Shown here: one piece after another, positions 8,429 to 17,992 of the stretch
Layout: each line of letters opens with the position of its first letter
How positions within the stretch are numbered: the first letter of the stretch is position 1
NCBI GenBank assembly: GCA_965116555.1
Contig: OZ220698.1
Location: 620,001-684,000 of the forward strand
Reading direction: 5' to 3'
Source: DAOUJH01 sp965116555
Lineage (GTDB): Bacteria; Chloroflexota; Dehalococcoidia; Lucifugimonadales; QGNO01
DNA length: 64,000 bases
Program-made: the position numbers and the translations under genes
Notes under the pieces: model-generated
Told to the model about the DNA's origin: nothing
Database searches by the model: none
What the model saw: the letters and a program-made list of their open reading frames with translations, nothing else

Positions 8429-11083
8429 ATGAGCATCTTAACCAGCGCTTTCAAGAAGATAACAGGCTCTAACGATGGCGAGATCAACAAGTTCAGATCG
8501 CTTGTTGAGGACATAAGCGATCTGGAGCCTGATTTTGAGAAGCTTTCCGCTGGAGAGCTTGAACAGACCACGTCTGAGCTCAAAGACCTCCTCTCACAGG
8601 GCAAGTCCCTGGATCATCTGCTGCCCGATGCCTTTGCTGCTGTCAGAGAAGCTTCTAAGCGTACCATAGGCATGAGGCACTATGACGTGCAGCTCATGGG
8701 CGGCATTGTGCTGCATCAAGGCAAGATAGCCGAGATGAAAACGGGCGAGGGAAAGACCCTGGTGGCTACCTTGCCCCTTTACCTCAACGCTTTGGTAGGT
8801 AAGGGGTCGCATCTGATCACGGTCAACGACTACCTGGCAAAACGCGACGCTCAGTGGATGGGGCCTATATTCCATTCTCTGGGGCTGAGTGTGGCCTCTT
8901 TGCAGCACGATGCATCCTATCTGTTCGATCCGGCTTACGAAGGTGACAGCCCCGCCCTGAAGCATTTGCGACCCATCAGCAGGCGAGAAGCCTACAGGGC
9001 GGACATCACCTATGGCACCAACAACGAGTTTGGCTTCGACTATTTGAGAGACAACATGGTGGTCAGCGCAGACATGATGGTGCAGCGCGAATTGCACTAC
9101 GCCATAGTTGACGAGGTGGACAATATTCTCATCGATGAGGCCAGAACGCCGCTGATCATCAGTGGCCCCGCACGCCAGTCCACAAAGCTGTACAACTCGA
9201 TGGCTAAGATGGTGCCGCGTCTCATCCGAGAAGAGGACTATGTCTTTGAAGAGAAGGAACGCACCGTGGTTCTCACGGAAGATGGTATATCCAAAGTAGA
9301 AAAGCTTCTGAACCTTAACAATCTCTACGATCCTGAAAACTACGCCCTGACTCACTATGTAGAGAATGCGCTCAGAGCCCAGGTAGCTTATCAGCGTGAT
9401 ACTGATTATGTAGTGCAGAACGGAGAGGTGATAATCGTCGATGAGTTCACCGGACGGCTCATGCCCGGCCGGCGTTACTCTGAAGGCCTGCATCAAGCCA
9501 TAGAGGCCAAGGAGAACATCCAGGTCAGGCAAGAGAGCCTGACCTATGCTACCGTCACTCTACAAAACTACTTCCGCATGTACTCCAAGCTGGCCGGAAT
9601 GACCGGAACAGCCGCCACGGAGGGGGAGGAGTTCTGGAAGATATACAAGCTGGACGTGGTGGCCATTCCTACTCACAGGCCCATGGTTAGAGAAGACCAC
9701 ACAGACCTCGTTTATAAGAGTGAGAAGGGCAAATTCAAGGCCGCCACCGACGCTATAGAAGAGCTGTACAAGGAGCAGCGCCCGGTGCTTGTGGGCACAA
9801 CGTCAATTGAAGTCTCGGAAAAGTTGAGCGATACGCTCAAGAGAAGAGGCATTAGCCACCAGGTATTGAACGCCAAGCAACATGAAAAAGAGGCGTCCAT
9901 AGTGGCCCAGGCGGGTCGCTTGGGCGCTGTCACGGTTGCCACCAACATGGCGGGCCGGGGCACGGATATTGTGCTGGGAGGGTCGCCTGAAGGGCGCGAT
10001 CCTGATGAATGGCAGGAGGAGCATGACAAGGTGGTTGAGCTGGGTGGGCTGTTCATACTTGGCACCGAACGGCACGAAGCCCGCCGCATAGACAACCAGC
10101 TTAGAGGCCGTTCCGGCCGTCAGGGAGACCCCGGTGTTACCAGGTTCTATGTGTCGTTGGAAGACGAACTGATGCGCAAGTTCGGCGGGGATAGGATCAA
10201 GAAGGTCATGGAGTGGGCTGGGCTGGAAGAGGATGCGCCCATTCAGTCCCGCATGGTTTCCAAGGCCATCGAAAGCTCACAAGTCAAAGTCGAAGCCACC
10301 AACTTTGACATCAGAAAACACCTGGTGCAGTACGACGACGTGGCCAATGCTCACCGTAACGTTATCTATGGCGACCGGCACAAAGCGCTATCGGAAGCCG
10401 ACCTCAAGGATAACATCCGAGAGATGATACACCGTGAGTTGGACTCGGTGGTGGCGACTAACACTTCGGGCCGTGACCGTGACAGCTGGTCGCTCGATGC
10501 TATGGAAGCGGAGTTGCTCACCATCATGCCGTTGCCCAGTGATCTCAGATTGGAGAGCCTTGAGGAGATGGAGCCCGTGGAGATGCTGGACGCTTTGGAA
10601 GAGCACGCCGATGCTCTCTACGAGGAACGTGAAGCACAGGTTGGACCTGAACAAATGCGAGCCTTGGAGCGAGTGGTGATGCTGCGCGTAATTGATTCGC
10701 ACTGGGTGGAGCATCTCACCGCTATGCAGAATCTACGCCAGGGCATAGGTTTGCAGGCCTACGGACAGCGTGATCCGCTTGTGATGTATAAGAAAGAAGC
10801 ACACCAGCAGTTTGATGACCTGCTGGGCCGCATTCAGCACGATATTGTGCATACCATCTACCACATGGTACCGGTCCAGAACGGCGCCTCTGGAGGTGGC
10901 CGGCGAGGCCATGCAGCTCAGGCCAAGACAGTGGCCTCCAAGGCTAGCGTGATGGCAGGTGTGCTGGGAATGCCACAGTCCGCCGCCGGAGTGGCAAACG
11001 GCGCGAGAAAAGTAGGCCGTAACGACTCCTGCCCCTGTGGCAGTGGCAAGAAATACAAGAGGTGCCACGGCGCCGCGGTCTGA
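8429..11083 (+). CDS. secA: Preprotein translocase ATPase subunit SecA
   Basis: An 884-residue SecA, the cytoplasmic motor that drives unfolded preproteins through SecYEG. Walker A is in EMKTGEGKTLVATLP (around residues 102-116) and the DEAD-like box is DEVDNILIDEARTP. The second helicase domain shows VATNMAGRGTDIVLGG and RRIDNQLRGRSGRQGDPG. The C-terminus ends in a SEC-C zinc motif, CPCGSGKKYKRCHG, that binds SecB or ribosomes in other bacteria. The length, slightly under 900, is ordinary. A weak hairpin (11100-11115) follows the stop. Confidence 0.98.
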   Translation: MSILTSAFKKITGSNDGEINKFRSLVEDISDLEPDFEKLSAGELEQTTSELKDLLSQGKSLDHLLPDAFAAVREASKRTIGMRHYDVQLMGGIVLHQGKIAEMKTGEGKTLVATLPLYLNALVGKGSHLITVNDYLAKRDAQWMGPIFHSLGLSVASLQHDASYLFDPAYEGDSPALKHLRPISRREAYRADITYGTNNEFGFDYLRDNMVVSADMMVQRELHYAIVDEVDNILIDEARTPLIISGPARQSTKLYNSMAKMVPRLIREEDYVFEEKERTVVLTEDGISKVEKLLNLNNLYDPENYALTHYVENALRAQVAYQRDTDYVVQNGEVIIVDEFTGRLMPGRRYSEGLHQAIEAKENIQVRQESLTYATVTLQNYFRMYSKLAGMTGTAATEGEEFWKIYKLDVVAIPTHRPMVREDHTDLVYKSEKGKFKAATDAIEELYKEQRPVLVGTTSIEVSEKLSDTLKRRGISHQVLNAKQHEKEASIVAQAGRLGAVTVATNMAGRGTDIVLGGSPEGRDPDEWQEEHDKVVELGGLFILGTERHEARRIDNQLRGRSGRQGDPGVTRFYVSLEDELMRKFGGDRIKKVMEWAGLEEDAPIQSRMVSKAIESSQVKVEATNFDIRKHLVQYDDVANAHRNVIYGDRHKALSEADLKDNIREMIHRELDSVVATNTSGRDRDSWSLDAMEAELLTIMPLPSDLRLESLEEMEPVEMLDALEEHADALYEEREAQVGPEQMRALERVVMLRVIDSHWVEHLTAMQNLRQGIGLQAYGQRDPLVMYKKEAHQQFDDLLGRIQHDIVHTIYHMVPVQNGASGGGRRGHAAQAKTVASKASVMAGVLGMPQSAAGVANGARKVGRNDSCPCGSGKKYKRCHGAAV

Positions 11084-11159
11084 CGTCAATCGTTTGCAGA
11101 ACCTGAGAGCAGGTTGAAGTCGGCTCCTTTGACGGGGCTAACCCAGAGACCGCTCTTGT

Positions 11160-11168
11160 TGCTATAAT
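11160..11168 (+). promoter_or_regulatory. Extended -10 promoter upstream of the DUF3052-like operon
   Basis: TGC-TATAAT (TG at 11160-11161, TATAAT at 11163-11168) is a perfect extended -10. There is no clear -35, which extended -10 promoters tolerate. Transcription would start near 11175, about 15 bases before the ATG at 11190, but this would cut close to the GGAGG site at 11176-11180. Confidence 0.45.
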
Positions 11169-11189
11169 TCTCTGCGGAGGATGTAAAAC

Positions 11190-11636
11190 ATGTACCGCAT
11201 AGAAGAGAATCCTAATCTGTTTGCCCAGCAACTGGGGATCAAAGCAGGCGCCACGGCAACTACCATCAATGCTCCTGAAGCCTTCAAATCCGCTCTGAAC
11301 CAGGGGATGCCGGATGAGGCGCGCTTCATAGACACCGGCAGAATATCCATGTTTGATTCTAACGTAACGGTGTACTGGCCCGAGGATATGGACGATCTCA
11401 AAGAGACGGTTAACTGGCGAATTCAAGACCAGTCCACCCCGATTACGGGTTTCTGGGTAGTGATTCCCAAGAAGCCGGTGGCCGAGTTGCGGGAAAGCGA
11501 TCTCCTTTTTGACGACATCCTGGACCTTGTTCTACCCAGTGGCTTAGTGGACAACAAAACGCTCACCTTTTCTGAGGAAGAGTACGGTATACGCTTTGTC
11601 CCTCGTCTTGACTCTGAGCTATCGCCAGTGCCATGA
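11190..11636 (+). CDS. DUF3052-like protein
   Basis: A 148-residue protein of unknown function. The N-terminal LGIKAGATATTINAPEAF, the central GFWVVIPKKP and the C-terminal GLVDNKTLTFSEEEYGIRF follow the layout of the DUF3052 family, small proteins with a methyltransferase-like alpha/beta fold but no SAM motif. The ATG follows GGAGG by nine bases. The stop overlaps the start of the next gene (ATGA), so this gene and the HhH gene are translationally coupled. The family has been linked only loosely to stress responses, and no catalytic residues can be assigned. Confidence 0.55.
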   Translation: MYRIEENPNLFAQQLGIKAGATATTINAPEAFKSALNQGMPDEARFIDTGRISMFDSNVTVYWPEDMDDLKETVNWRIQDQSTPITGFWVVIPKKPVAELRESDLLFDDILDLVLPSGLVDNKTLTFSEEEYGIRFVPRLDSELSPVP

Positions 11637-12097
11637 CCAACCTGGAGCTGGCTTCCATCTTCAATAGAATCGCCGCTCTTTCTGAACTGAAGGACGAGAA
11701 CATCTTTGTCGTGAGGGCTTATCAGAGAGCCGCGCAGGCCATCCAGTATTTTCCGGTGGAAGTCGAGCAATACGTCCGTGAGGGCAACGACCTCAAAGAG
11801 ATAAGCGGCATTGGCGACGCCATCTCCCAGAAGATCCACGAATTGCTGGAGACCGGCCATTTGCGTTTCTATGAAGAATTGAAGGCGGAGTTCCCCAACG
11901 GACTTACTGACATCATGGAAGTTCCCGGGGTAGGGGCCAAGACCGCTCTCAGGTTCACTATGGAGTTGGGCGTAACATCTGTGGAGGAGTTGGAAGAAGC
12001 TCTGGAAGACGGTCGCGTGGAACAGCTGTCCGGGTTTGGGGCAAAGGCTGCCGGGAACATGCTTCGCCGTCTGCGTAATCGCAACAAATATGCCTGA
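11633..12097 (+). CDS. Stand-alone helix-hairpin-helix protein resembling the PolX N-terminal domain
   Basis: This 154-residue protein matches the N-terminal 8-kDa and HhH part of family X DNA polymerases. It begins with a helical domain (ASIFNRIAALSELKDEN, VRAYQRAAQAI), then the HhH motif KEISGIGDAISQKIHELL. A second HhH reads DIMEVPGVGAKTAL, and a C-terminal helical repeat ends in LSGFGAKAAGNML. Full PolX is about 570 residues with polymerase and PHP domains, and none of that follows here. The next gene is unrelated and overlaps by 8 bp, so this looks like a complete short protein rather than a frameshift. DNA end or gap binding is inferred from the domain. Confidence 0.7.
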   Translation: MTNLELASIFNRIAALSELKDENIFVVRAYQRAAQAIQYFPVEVEQYVREGNDLKEISGIGDAISQKIHELLETGHLRFYEELKAEFPNGLTDIMEVPGVGAKTALRFTMELGVTSVEELEEALEDGRVEQLSGFGAKAAGNMLRRLRNRNKYA

Positions 12098-12776
12098 GAA
12101 GAGATCCAAAACCGACAGTGCGCAAAGGGGTATGGCACAGGAAGTCGTCGCATCTTTGAAGCTGGCCATCCAGCAGGGCACGCCATGGCCACGGGCTTTG
12201 TTGGATGCCGTTGCTGCCTGGCCACTTGCGGAAGAACGGCTGGACGGGGTCGACTACAGTTACCTGCTGCTGGGGGAAGCCTTCGACTGGCTGACCCTAG
12301 CGGGACGTTTGCTTAGTGAAGTGGATGGGTTGGTTCCCGATGAAGAGAGGATGGCTCTTCTGTTTCAAGGATCACTGCCCAGTGATGATCTCTGGTACCA
12401 GTTTGAGGATCTGATTGGGCCGGAGAAGCGAGGAGCGCACCTCAACTACTACTACGGCGTAATTGTGGAAGAGGCGCTTCTTCTATCGGTGGAGGAAACG
12501 GTGCGCAAGGAGCGCCGCTCGCAAGGATTGCCCGACTCGGAGGATCTTTACGATGTGGCGTTTCGGCGCGTCTACGGCGAAACGCAGGAATCGTTGCTGC
12601 GCACATTCCGCCAGGAGATGACCAGACATGACAGCGACTCCATTACCATCACCGAGATGAAGGAGTTCACCTACTGGCTGTTCAAGCGCCGCGTGAATTC
12701 GTCCGAGAGTGCAAGGGTAGCCAGCGATACCAAGAAGGGTCTAGTTAGGCTTTCCGGTATGAACAGCCTGACGTAG
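12090..12776 (+). CDS. Hypothetical protein, third gene of the HhH operon
   Basis: A 228-residue protein I do not recognise. The ATG at 12090 overlaps the HhH stop by 8 bp; the longer upstream frame is inside that gene. The sequence is soluble, helical and rich in acidic residues. It has a conserved-looking LNYYYGVIVEEALLLSVEETVRKERR stretch (written here only as a position, about residues 115-140). A C-terminal helix around EMKEFTYWLFKRR is followed by a basic tail. There is no signal peptide or membrane segment. Coupling with the HhH protein suggests a shared process, possibly DNA metabolism. Confidence 0.6.
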   Translation: MPEKRSKTDSAQRGMAQEVVASLKLAIQQGTPWPRALLDAVAAWPLAEERLDGVDYSYLLLGEAFDWLTLAGRLLSEVDGLVPDEERMALLFQGSLPSDDLWYQFEDLIGPEKRGAHLNYYYGVIVEEALLLSVEETVRKERRSQGLPDSEDLYDVAFRRVYGETQESLLRTFRQEMTRHDSDSITITEMKEFTYWLFKRRVNSSESARVASDTKKGLVRLSGMNSLT

Positions 12777-12795
12777 TGGATTACACGAGCGCTAG

Positions 12796-15474
12796 CTATC
12801 TCCCAAACTGCTCTACCAGTTCCTGGATGCGTACTTGACGTTCTCTGGCCGCCTCCAAGCGTTGTCTTTCTCTCTCTACCACTTCTTCAGGAGCCTTGGA
12901 GGTGAAGCTTTCATCGTTGAGGCGGCGCTCTGAGCGGTGGATCAGGTCCTTGGATGCCAGCAACTCCTGCTCCAAACGGTTTTGCTCCGCGGTCAGGTCC
13001 ACAACGTCGCCCATGGGTATGTAAATCGTAGTGCTGCCCACCACCAGGGACACGGTTTGATTAGCCGGGGGCTGCTGGTCCGGCCTTATGACGTGGAGAG
13101 GTTCGATGCGAGCCAATGCTTTGATGGACTCGGATTCTTCAAACACCACGTTGTATGCAGAGTCCGAGGCTATCAGTACCTCCAACCGTTTTTGCGGCTC
13201 GATCTTGAATTCGGCGCGTATATTGCGCACTGCGCGCACTACCGCGCTGACCAGGCTTATCTCCTCTTCCGCCGATGGGTCAATTGTTTCGGTGTAGGCC
13301 TCAGGGTAGGGCGCAGTCATGATGGATTGAGGCAAATCCCCTTCACTGGGTAGAACTTGGAGCAGCCGTTGCCATAGCTCTTCAGTAATGAATGGCATGA
13401 AGGGATGCAGCAGTCTAAGAGTGCGTTCCAGAACGTGGGCTAGGATTGCTAGGGGCTCCTTGTCGCCGTTGCGTAGACGCACTTTGGTCATTTCTATGTA
13501 CCAGTCGGCGAACTCGCTCCAGGCGAAGTCGTAAAGCTCACGCTCCGCTTCTCCAAACTGGAACTCCTTCATCAGATTACCCACCTGCTCGGTGACGCGG
13601 TTGTGCCTGCTCAGTATCCACCTGTCCTCACGGTGCTGCGGCGTGGGGACCCCTGACCATCCGGAGAGATCGTCCGCATCTTCCAGCAGCCCCACGACAA
13701 AGCGGCTAATGTTCCACAGCTTGTTGGCAAAGTTACGCGATGACTCCAGCTTATCCGCCGTGGGACGCGTGTCATTGCCCGGAGAAGTTCCCGTGGTGAG
13801 GGCGAACCGCAAAGCGTCGGCCCCGTAGGTATCGATGACTTGAAGCGGGTCCATAACGTTGCCACGGCTCTTGCTCATCTTGGCGCCTTCGGCGTCGCGA
13901 ACCAGCCCGTGGAGATACACCGTGTTGAACGGAATTTCGCCCGTGTTTTCCAGGCCCATCATAATCATGCGGGCCACCCAGAAGAACAGGATGTCGTAGC
14001 CCGTCTCCATCACCGAGGTAGGATAGAAATAGCGGAGGTCATCGGTGTCGTCCGGCCAGCCAAGCGTCGAATGCGGCCAGAGAGCGGAGCTAAACCAGGT
14101 GTCCAGGACGTCCTGGTCTTGCCAGATCTTAGAGGAACCGCAGTGCTCGCACTGGGTTGGCACTTCCGCTGCCACCGTTTCCCCTTTGCACTCTTCGCAA
14201 TACCACACAGGTATGCGATGCCCCCACCAGAGCTGGCGGCTGATTGTCCAGTCGCGGATGTTCTCCATCCAGTTCATGTAGACTTTGGTGAACCGCTCCG
14301 GGACAATCTGGATTCGCCCCTCTTTCACCGCCTCTATTGCAGGCTTGGCCAGCGGCTTTATATCGACAAACCACTGCATGCTCACTATAGGCTCCACTGT
14401 GACATCGCAGCGGTCGCATCTGCCCAGCGCTACGGTGTACGGCTCGGTACGCTCCAAGAGGCCTTCCTGCTCCAGCTGCTGCAGTATCCCTTTGCGAACG
14501 GTGAACCGGTCCTGGCCGGCATACGGCCCGGCCTCTTTGTTCATGGTGCCATCCAAATTCATTACGTTGACGATTGGCAAATCATGGCGCTGACCCACCT
14601 CGAAGTCGGTGGCATCGTGGCCCGGCGTGACTTTGAGAGCGCCCGTGCCGAACTCCATCTCCACTGCTTCGTCGGCGATGACGGGGATTGCCCGGCCCAG
14701 CACCGGCAGCAATGCGTTCTTGCCTATAACGTCTACGTACCGCTCGTCATTGGGGTTGACCGCAACCGCCGTGTCCCCCAGCAGTGTTTCGGGACGCGTG
14801 GTGGCCACGGTGAGGTGACGGTTGCTGTCCTGAAGCTTGTACCTTATATGGTAAAGCTCTCCCTCTGAGTCGCCATGTTTCACTTCAAGGTCGGACAGCG
14901 CAGTCATGCAGCGGGTACACCAGTTGATGATGCGCTCCCCGCGATAGATGAGACCCTTCTTGTAGAGATTGACAAAGGTAGTGAGGACCGCTCTGCTGGG
15001 ACCTGGGTCCAGAGTAAACCGTTCTCGCGTCCAATCGCAGGAAGCGCCCAGGCGCTTGATCTGCTCGGTGATGATGCCGCCATACTTGCGCACCCACTCC
15101 CAAACCCGTTCTTCAAACTGGTCGCGCCCAAGCTGGTGACGGCTTACATCGTCCTGGTCTTGGAGTGCGCGTTCCACGACAACTTGCGTGGCAATGCCGG
15201 CGTGGTCGGTTCCGGGCAGCCAGAGCGTGGGTTCGCCGCGCATGCGATGCCAGCGCGCCATGATGTCTTCCAGTGTGTCGGTAAGGGCATGCCCCATGTG
15301 AAGCTCGCCCGTTACGTTGGGAGGCGGCATGATGATGACAAACGGTTCTTTGGAGTGGTCTATCTCAGGAGTGAAGTAACCCCCATCCATCCAGAACTTG
15401 TACAACCGCTCCTCCACGGGACGGTGGTCGTATGCCTTGGGGAACTCTTGCTTCTTCTTTTCAGTGGTGGCCAT
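12796..15474 (-). CDS. valS: Valyl-tRNA synthetase
   Basis: An 892-residue class I aminoacyl-tRNA synthetase that charges tRNA-Val. The HIGH motif appears as GELHMGHAL and KMSKS as AKMSKSRGNV. The editing domain (TTRPETLLGDTAVAVNP) and the paired zinc Cys clusters (WYCEECKG and CEHCGSS) are present. The C-terminal coiled coil is typical of ValS (ERQRLEAARERQVRIQELVEQ region). The start is the ATG at 15474; the upstream extension of 16 residues is not family-like. No T-box motif was found upstream. It faces away from the MFS gene, sharing a 178-bp gap. Confidence 0.97.
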   Translation of the reverse strand: MATTEKKKQEFPKAYDHRPVEERLYKFWMDGGYFTPEIDHSKEPFVIIMPPPNVTGELHMGHALTDTLEDIMARWHRMRGEPTLWLPGTDHAGIATQVVVERALQDQDDVSRHQLGRDQFEERVWEWVRKYGGIITEQIKRLGASCDWTRERFTLDPGPSRAVLTTFVNLYKKGLIYRGERIINWCTRCMTALSDLEVKHGDSEGELYHIRYKLQDSNRHLTVATTRPETLLGDTAVAVNPNDERYVDVIGKNALLPVLGRAIPVIADEAVEMEFGTGALKVTPGHDATDFEVGQRHDLPIVNVMNLDGTMNKEAGPYAGQDRFTVRKGILQQLEQEGLLERTEPYTVALGRCDRCDVTVEPIVSMQWFVDIKPLAKPAIEAVKEGRIQIVPERFTKVYMNWMENIRDWTISRQLWWGHRIPVWYCEECKGETVAAEVPTQCEHCGSSKIWQDQDVLDTWFSSALWPHSTLGWPDDTDDLRYFYPTSVMETGYDILFFWVARMIMMGLENTGEIPFNTVYLHGLVRDAEGAKMSKSRGNVMDPLQVIDTYGADALRFALTTGTSPGNDTRPTADKLESSRNFANKLWNISRFVVGLLEDADDLSGWSGVPTPQHREDRWILSRHNRVTEQVGNLMKEFQFGEAERELYDFAWSEFADWYIEMTKVRLRNGDKEPLAILAHVLERTLRLLHPFMPFITEELWQRLLQVLPSEGDLPQSIMTAPYPEAYTETIDPSAEEEISLVSAVVRAVRNIRAEFKIEPQKRLEVLIASDSAYNVVFEESESIKALARIEPLHVIRPDQQPPANQTVSLVVGSTTIYIPMGDVVDLTAEQNRLEQELLASKDLIHRSERRLNDESFTSKAPEEVVERERQRLEAARERQVRIQELVEQFGR

Positions 15475-15652
15475 GCTATACGAACGATTGTAGCACACGG
15501 GGTGGATTGGCGGTGAAGCCACCCTTGTGAGTCGGGGAATTACTTATTGCATGTTGGGCGTATAATAGAGCATGCCACGGCCCCATCGCGTTCAACCGCA
15601 CGCCCTGAGACCGAGACGCCTCTTTCCTAGCTTTCCGTAGAGGACTTTGCCT

Positions 15653-16918
15653 GTGAGTATGCGCCATACGGCTGCTGAAACCGCTGTGGACGCCGCTTCC
15701 AATCCCATATCTTGGAAGCGTAATCTGACCGTCATGTGGATTGCCCAGTCCATTACGGTAATGGGCTTCGGCTTTACCTTCCCCTTTGTGCCCCTGTTTA
15801 TCCAGCAGGACCTGGGTGTCCCTGATCCTGCTGGAGCCGCTTTCTGGACCGGCATCTCCAGCGGATTCATGGGCATTGCCATGTTCACATTCGGGCCTAT
15901 ATGGGGCATGGTTGGTGACCGGTACGGCAGGAAGAAGAACGTGCTGCGGGCCATGCTGGGTGGAGTGTTATCCCTGGTGTTAACCGGACTCGTCACTAAC
16001 GTCGGTCAGCTTGTCGTACTTAGAGTGCTGAACGGCGTCGCCTCCGGCATATTCGCTACGGTCATGGCGCTGGTTGCCTCCACTACTCCCCGGGAGCGCG
16101 TTCCCTTCGCCATGGGCAGCTTGCAGGCGGCAATGCTCTTTGGTAACACCATTGGTCCTCTGCTTGGCGGCCTTCTGGCGGCGACGGTCGGATTCCGCGG
16201 CGCCTACTATGTGGCGGGGGCCACTTTAGGCATATCCATCTTCATGGTGGTGTTTCTTGCCCGCGACAACTTTGAAAAGCCTGCCGACGGCGGTTTCGTG
16301 TTCAGGCATGAAGCACTGGAGGGACTGTTCAAGCTGGTGAGGTCTAGGGCGGTGGGGCCCGTATTGATTGTGATGTTCATGATCCAGATGGCGCCCGTGC
16401 TCATGTTCCCCGTGCTTCCCGTGCTGCTGGATTCGCTAACTTCCGGAGGCGGTGCAATGAGCACCGGCATCTCCTTTGCCATACTTGGCATCACCGGGGC
16501 CATAGCCTCTTACATCGCCGGGTGGCTCAGCGCCAGGGTCTCTTTGACCAAGATGATGGTTGTAGCCTGCCTGGGTTTGGGCTTATCCCTAGCTCCGTTT
16601 GTCTTCGTCGATGCGGTATTCGTTCTATACGGCCTGCTTGCCGTAGCAGGTGCGTTTCAGGGCGTGCTCATTGGCTCCGCGAGCGGCCTGATGGGTGTTG
16701 CCATCCCCCCGGAACAGCGCGGTACCGGCTTCGGCGCCGTGCAGAGCGTTTCTGCCGGGGCGTTTGGTTTTGGACCGCTGATCGGAGGGACCATTGCGTC
16801 CGTAACCGGATTGAGGTCTGTGTTCGCCGTTCAGCCTGTGATGCTGGTAATAGCGGCGATCTTTGTGGCCCTATTTCTGGGACGCCGCGAGGGGGAACAG
16901 ACGCTGGAAGGGGAGTAG
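15653..16918 (+). CDS. MFS transporter, MdtG-like drug/proton antiporter
   Basis: A roughly 421-residue major facilitator with about 12 membrane helices. The opening SWKRNLTVMWIAQSI and GFTFPFVPLFIQ resemble E. coli MdtG. The loop 2-3 signature is GMVGDRYGRKKNVLRAML, and the motif C-like region around LFGNTIGPLLGGLLA marks proton-driven exporters. The start is ambiguous: GTG at 15653 is best spaced from AGAGGA, while TTG 15647 and ATG 15659 are in the same frame. Substrate is unknown, and efflux of a small hydrophobic compound is inferred. Confidence 0.85.
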   Translation: MSMRHTAAETAVDAASNPISWKRNLTVMWIAQSITVMGFGFTFPFVPLFIQQDLGVPDPAGAAFWTGISSGFMGIAMFTFGPIWGMVGDRYGRKKNVLRAMLGGVLSLVLTGLVTNVGQLVVLRVLNGVASGIFATVMALVASTTPRERVPFAMGSLQAAMLFGNTIGPLLGGLLAATVGFRGAYYVAGATLGISIFMVVFLARDNFEKPADGGFVFRHEALEGLFKLVRSRAVGPVLIVMFMIQMAPVLMFPVLPVLLDSLTSGGGAMSTGISFAILGITGAIASYIAGWLSARVSLTKMMVVACLGLGLSLAPFVFVDAVFVLYGLLAVAGAFQGVLIGSASGLMGVAIPPEQRGTGFGAVQSVSAGAFGFGPLIGGTIASVTGLRSVFAVQPVMLVIAAIFVALFLGRREGEQTLEGE

Positions 16919-16921
16919 CGG

Positions 16922-17896
16922 CTAGGTAGTGCCTTCCAGGCTGCGGCGCGCCATCAAGGCGGCGCCAATCACAATGGCATCCCCGCCCAGGTGAGCTCTG
17001 ACGATTTCAAGAGGGCCCGTAGCCGCAGAGAGGGCGTTCTGAAACACCTGCTCACTTGCCATGGCAATCAGTTCAGGCGTTCCCTCAATCACCCCTCCTC
17101 CAAGTACAACCATACGAGGATTGAATGCGTGCACCATGGAGGTGATGCCTGCGGCAAGGGCGCGCGCCGTCTCCTCAATTATTCGCCCGGCCAGTGGGTC
17201 GCCGCTGTGAAACGCCTGTGAAACGGTCGAGGCCGTTATAGTGTCCGCATTGCCGTCGACCAGGTCAAGAATAGTGGTTCCCTTGCTTGGGTTGGATGCA
17301 ATTGCTTGCTGTGTCCGCAAGGCGATGGCCCATCCGCCGGCCAGGGACTCCAGGCATCCCTGATTGCGGCAGCGGCAGGGGGCGCCGTTCATGTCTATGG
17401 TGATATGACCGATCTCTCCGGCGGTTCCGGTTGCGCCTACAACAACCCGGTTGGCGTGGATGATTCCACCGCCGACACCGGTGCCCACGAACAGCGCGAC
17501 CATGTCCGATACTCCCTGTCCAGCGCCACGCTGCCACTCTCCAAAAGCGGCGGCTCGAACGTCGTTAGTGACAAAGGCGGGGACGTTGAACACCTCCTCC
17601 AATCTGGTCTTCAGGGGGAAGTTGGCCAACTGCACCAGGTTGGGAGACTCACGTACTATGCCGGTTACAGGTTCTATCTGTCCGGCGGCGCCCACTCCAA
17701 CGGCATCGATATCTCCGCCGGTTGCGCTCTGCAGCCGCTGGGCAAACAGCAATGTTTGCGCTATGAAATCGTCCTGTGTGAGCTCTATACCACTGGGGAA
17801 GCGGTCGCTGGAAAGGACGTTGCCGTGTACGTCGACAAGCGCCACTTCCACCTTGGTGCCGCCGATATCAATTCCAAGAGTTGTTCCGGATGCCAT
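16922..17896 (-). CDS. ROK-family sugar kinase (glucokinase-like)
   Basis: A 324-residue ROK protein without a DNA-binding domain, so a kinase rather than a repressor. The phosphate loop is GIDIGGTKVEVALVD (around residues 8-22) and the second ATP-site segment is FVGTGVGGGIIH. The zinc-binding ROK motif is GEIGHITIDMNG with CRCRNQGCLES. It most likely phosphorylates glucose or a related hexose with ATP. It ends three bases from the converging MFS stop. The ATG at 17896 has GGAAGG upstream. Confidence 0.88.
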   Translation of the reverse strand: MASGTTLGIDIGGTKVEVALVDVHGNVLSSDRFPSGIELTQDDFIAQTLLFAQRLQSATGGDIDAVGVGAAGQIEPVTGIVRESPNLVQLANFPLKTRLEEVFNVPAFVTNDVRAAAFGEWQRGAGQGVSDMVALFVGTGVGGGIIHANRVVVGATGTAGEIGHITIDMNGAPCRCRNQGCLESLAGGWAIALRTQQAIASNPSKGTTILDLVDGNADTITASTVSQAFHSGDPLAGRIIEETARALAAGITSMVHAFNPRMVVLGGGVIEGTPELIAMASEQVFQNALSAATGPLEIVRAHLGGDAIVIGAALMARRSLEGTT

Positions 17897-17992
17897 GACC
17901 TTCCAAGTGAGAAACGCGGGTCAGCCCAGCATCTAAGCAAGATGTTGGAAGACGATTGATTGCTGACGTCCGCTTCTAGCTGATGACCTTGG

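Noticed and set aside
13840..14868. 342-codon plus-strand frame inside valS
   Set aside because: Antisense shadow of the well-supported valS gene with no family features.
15475..15652. Possible T-box for valS
   Set aside because: No AGGGTGG-type T-box motif or long leader is present upstream of valS.
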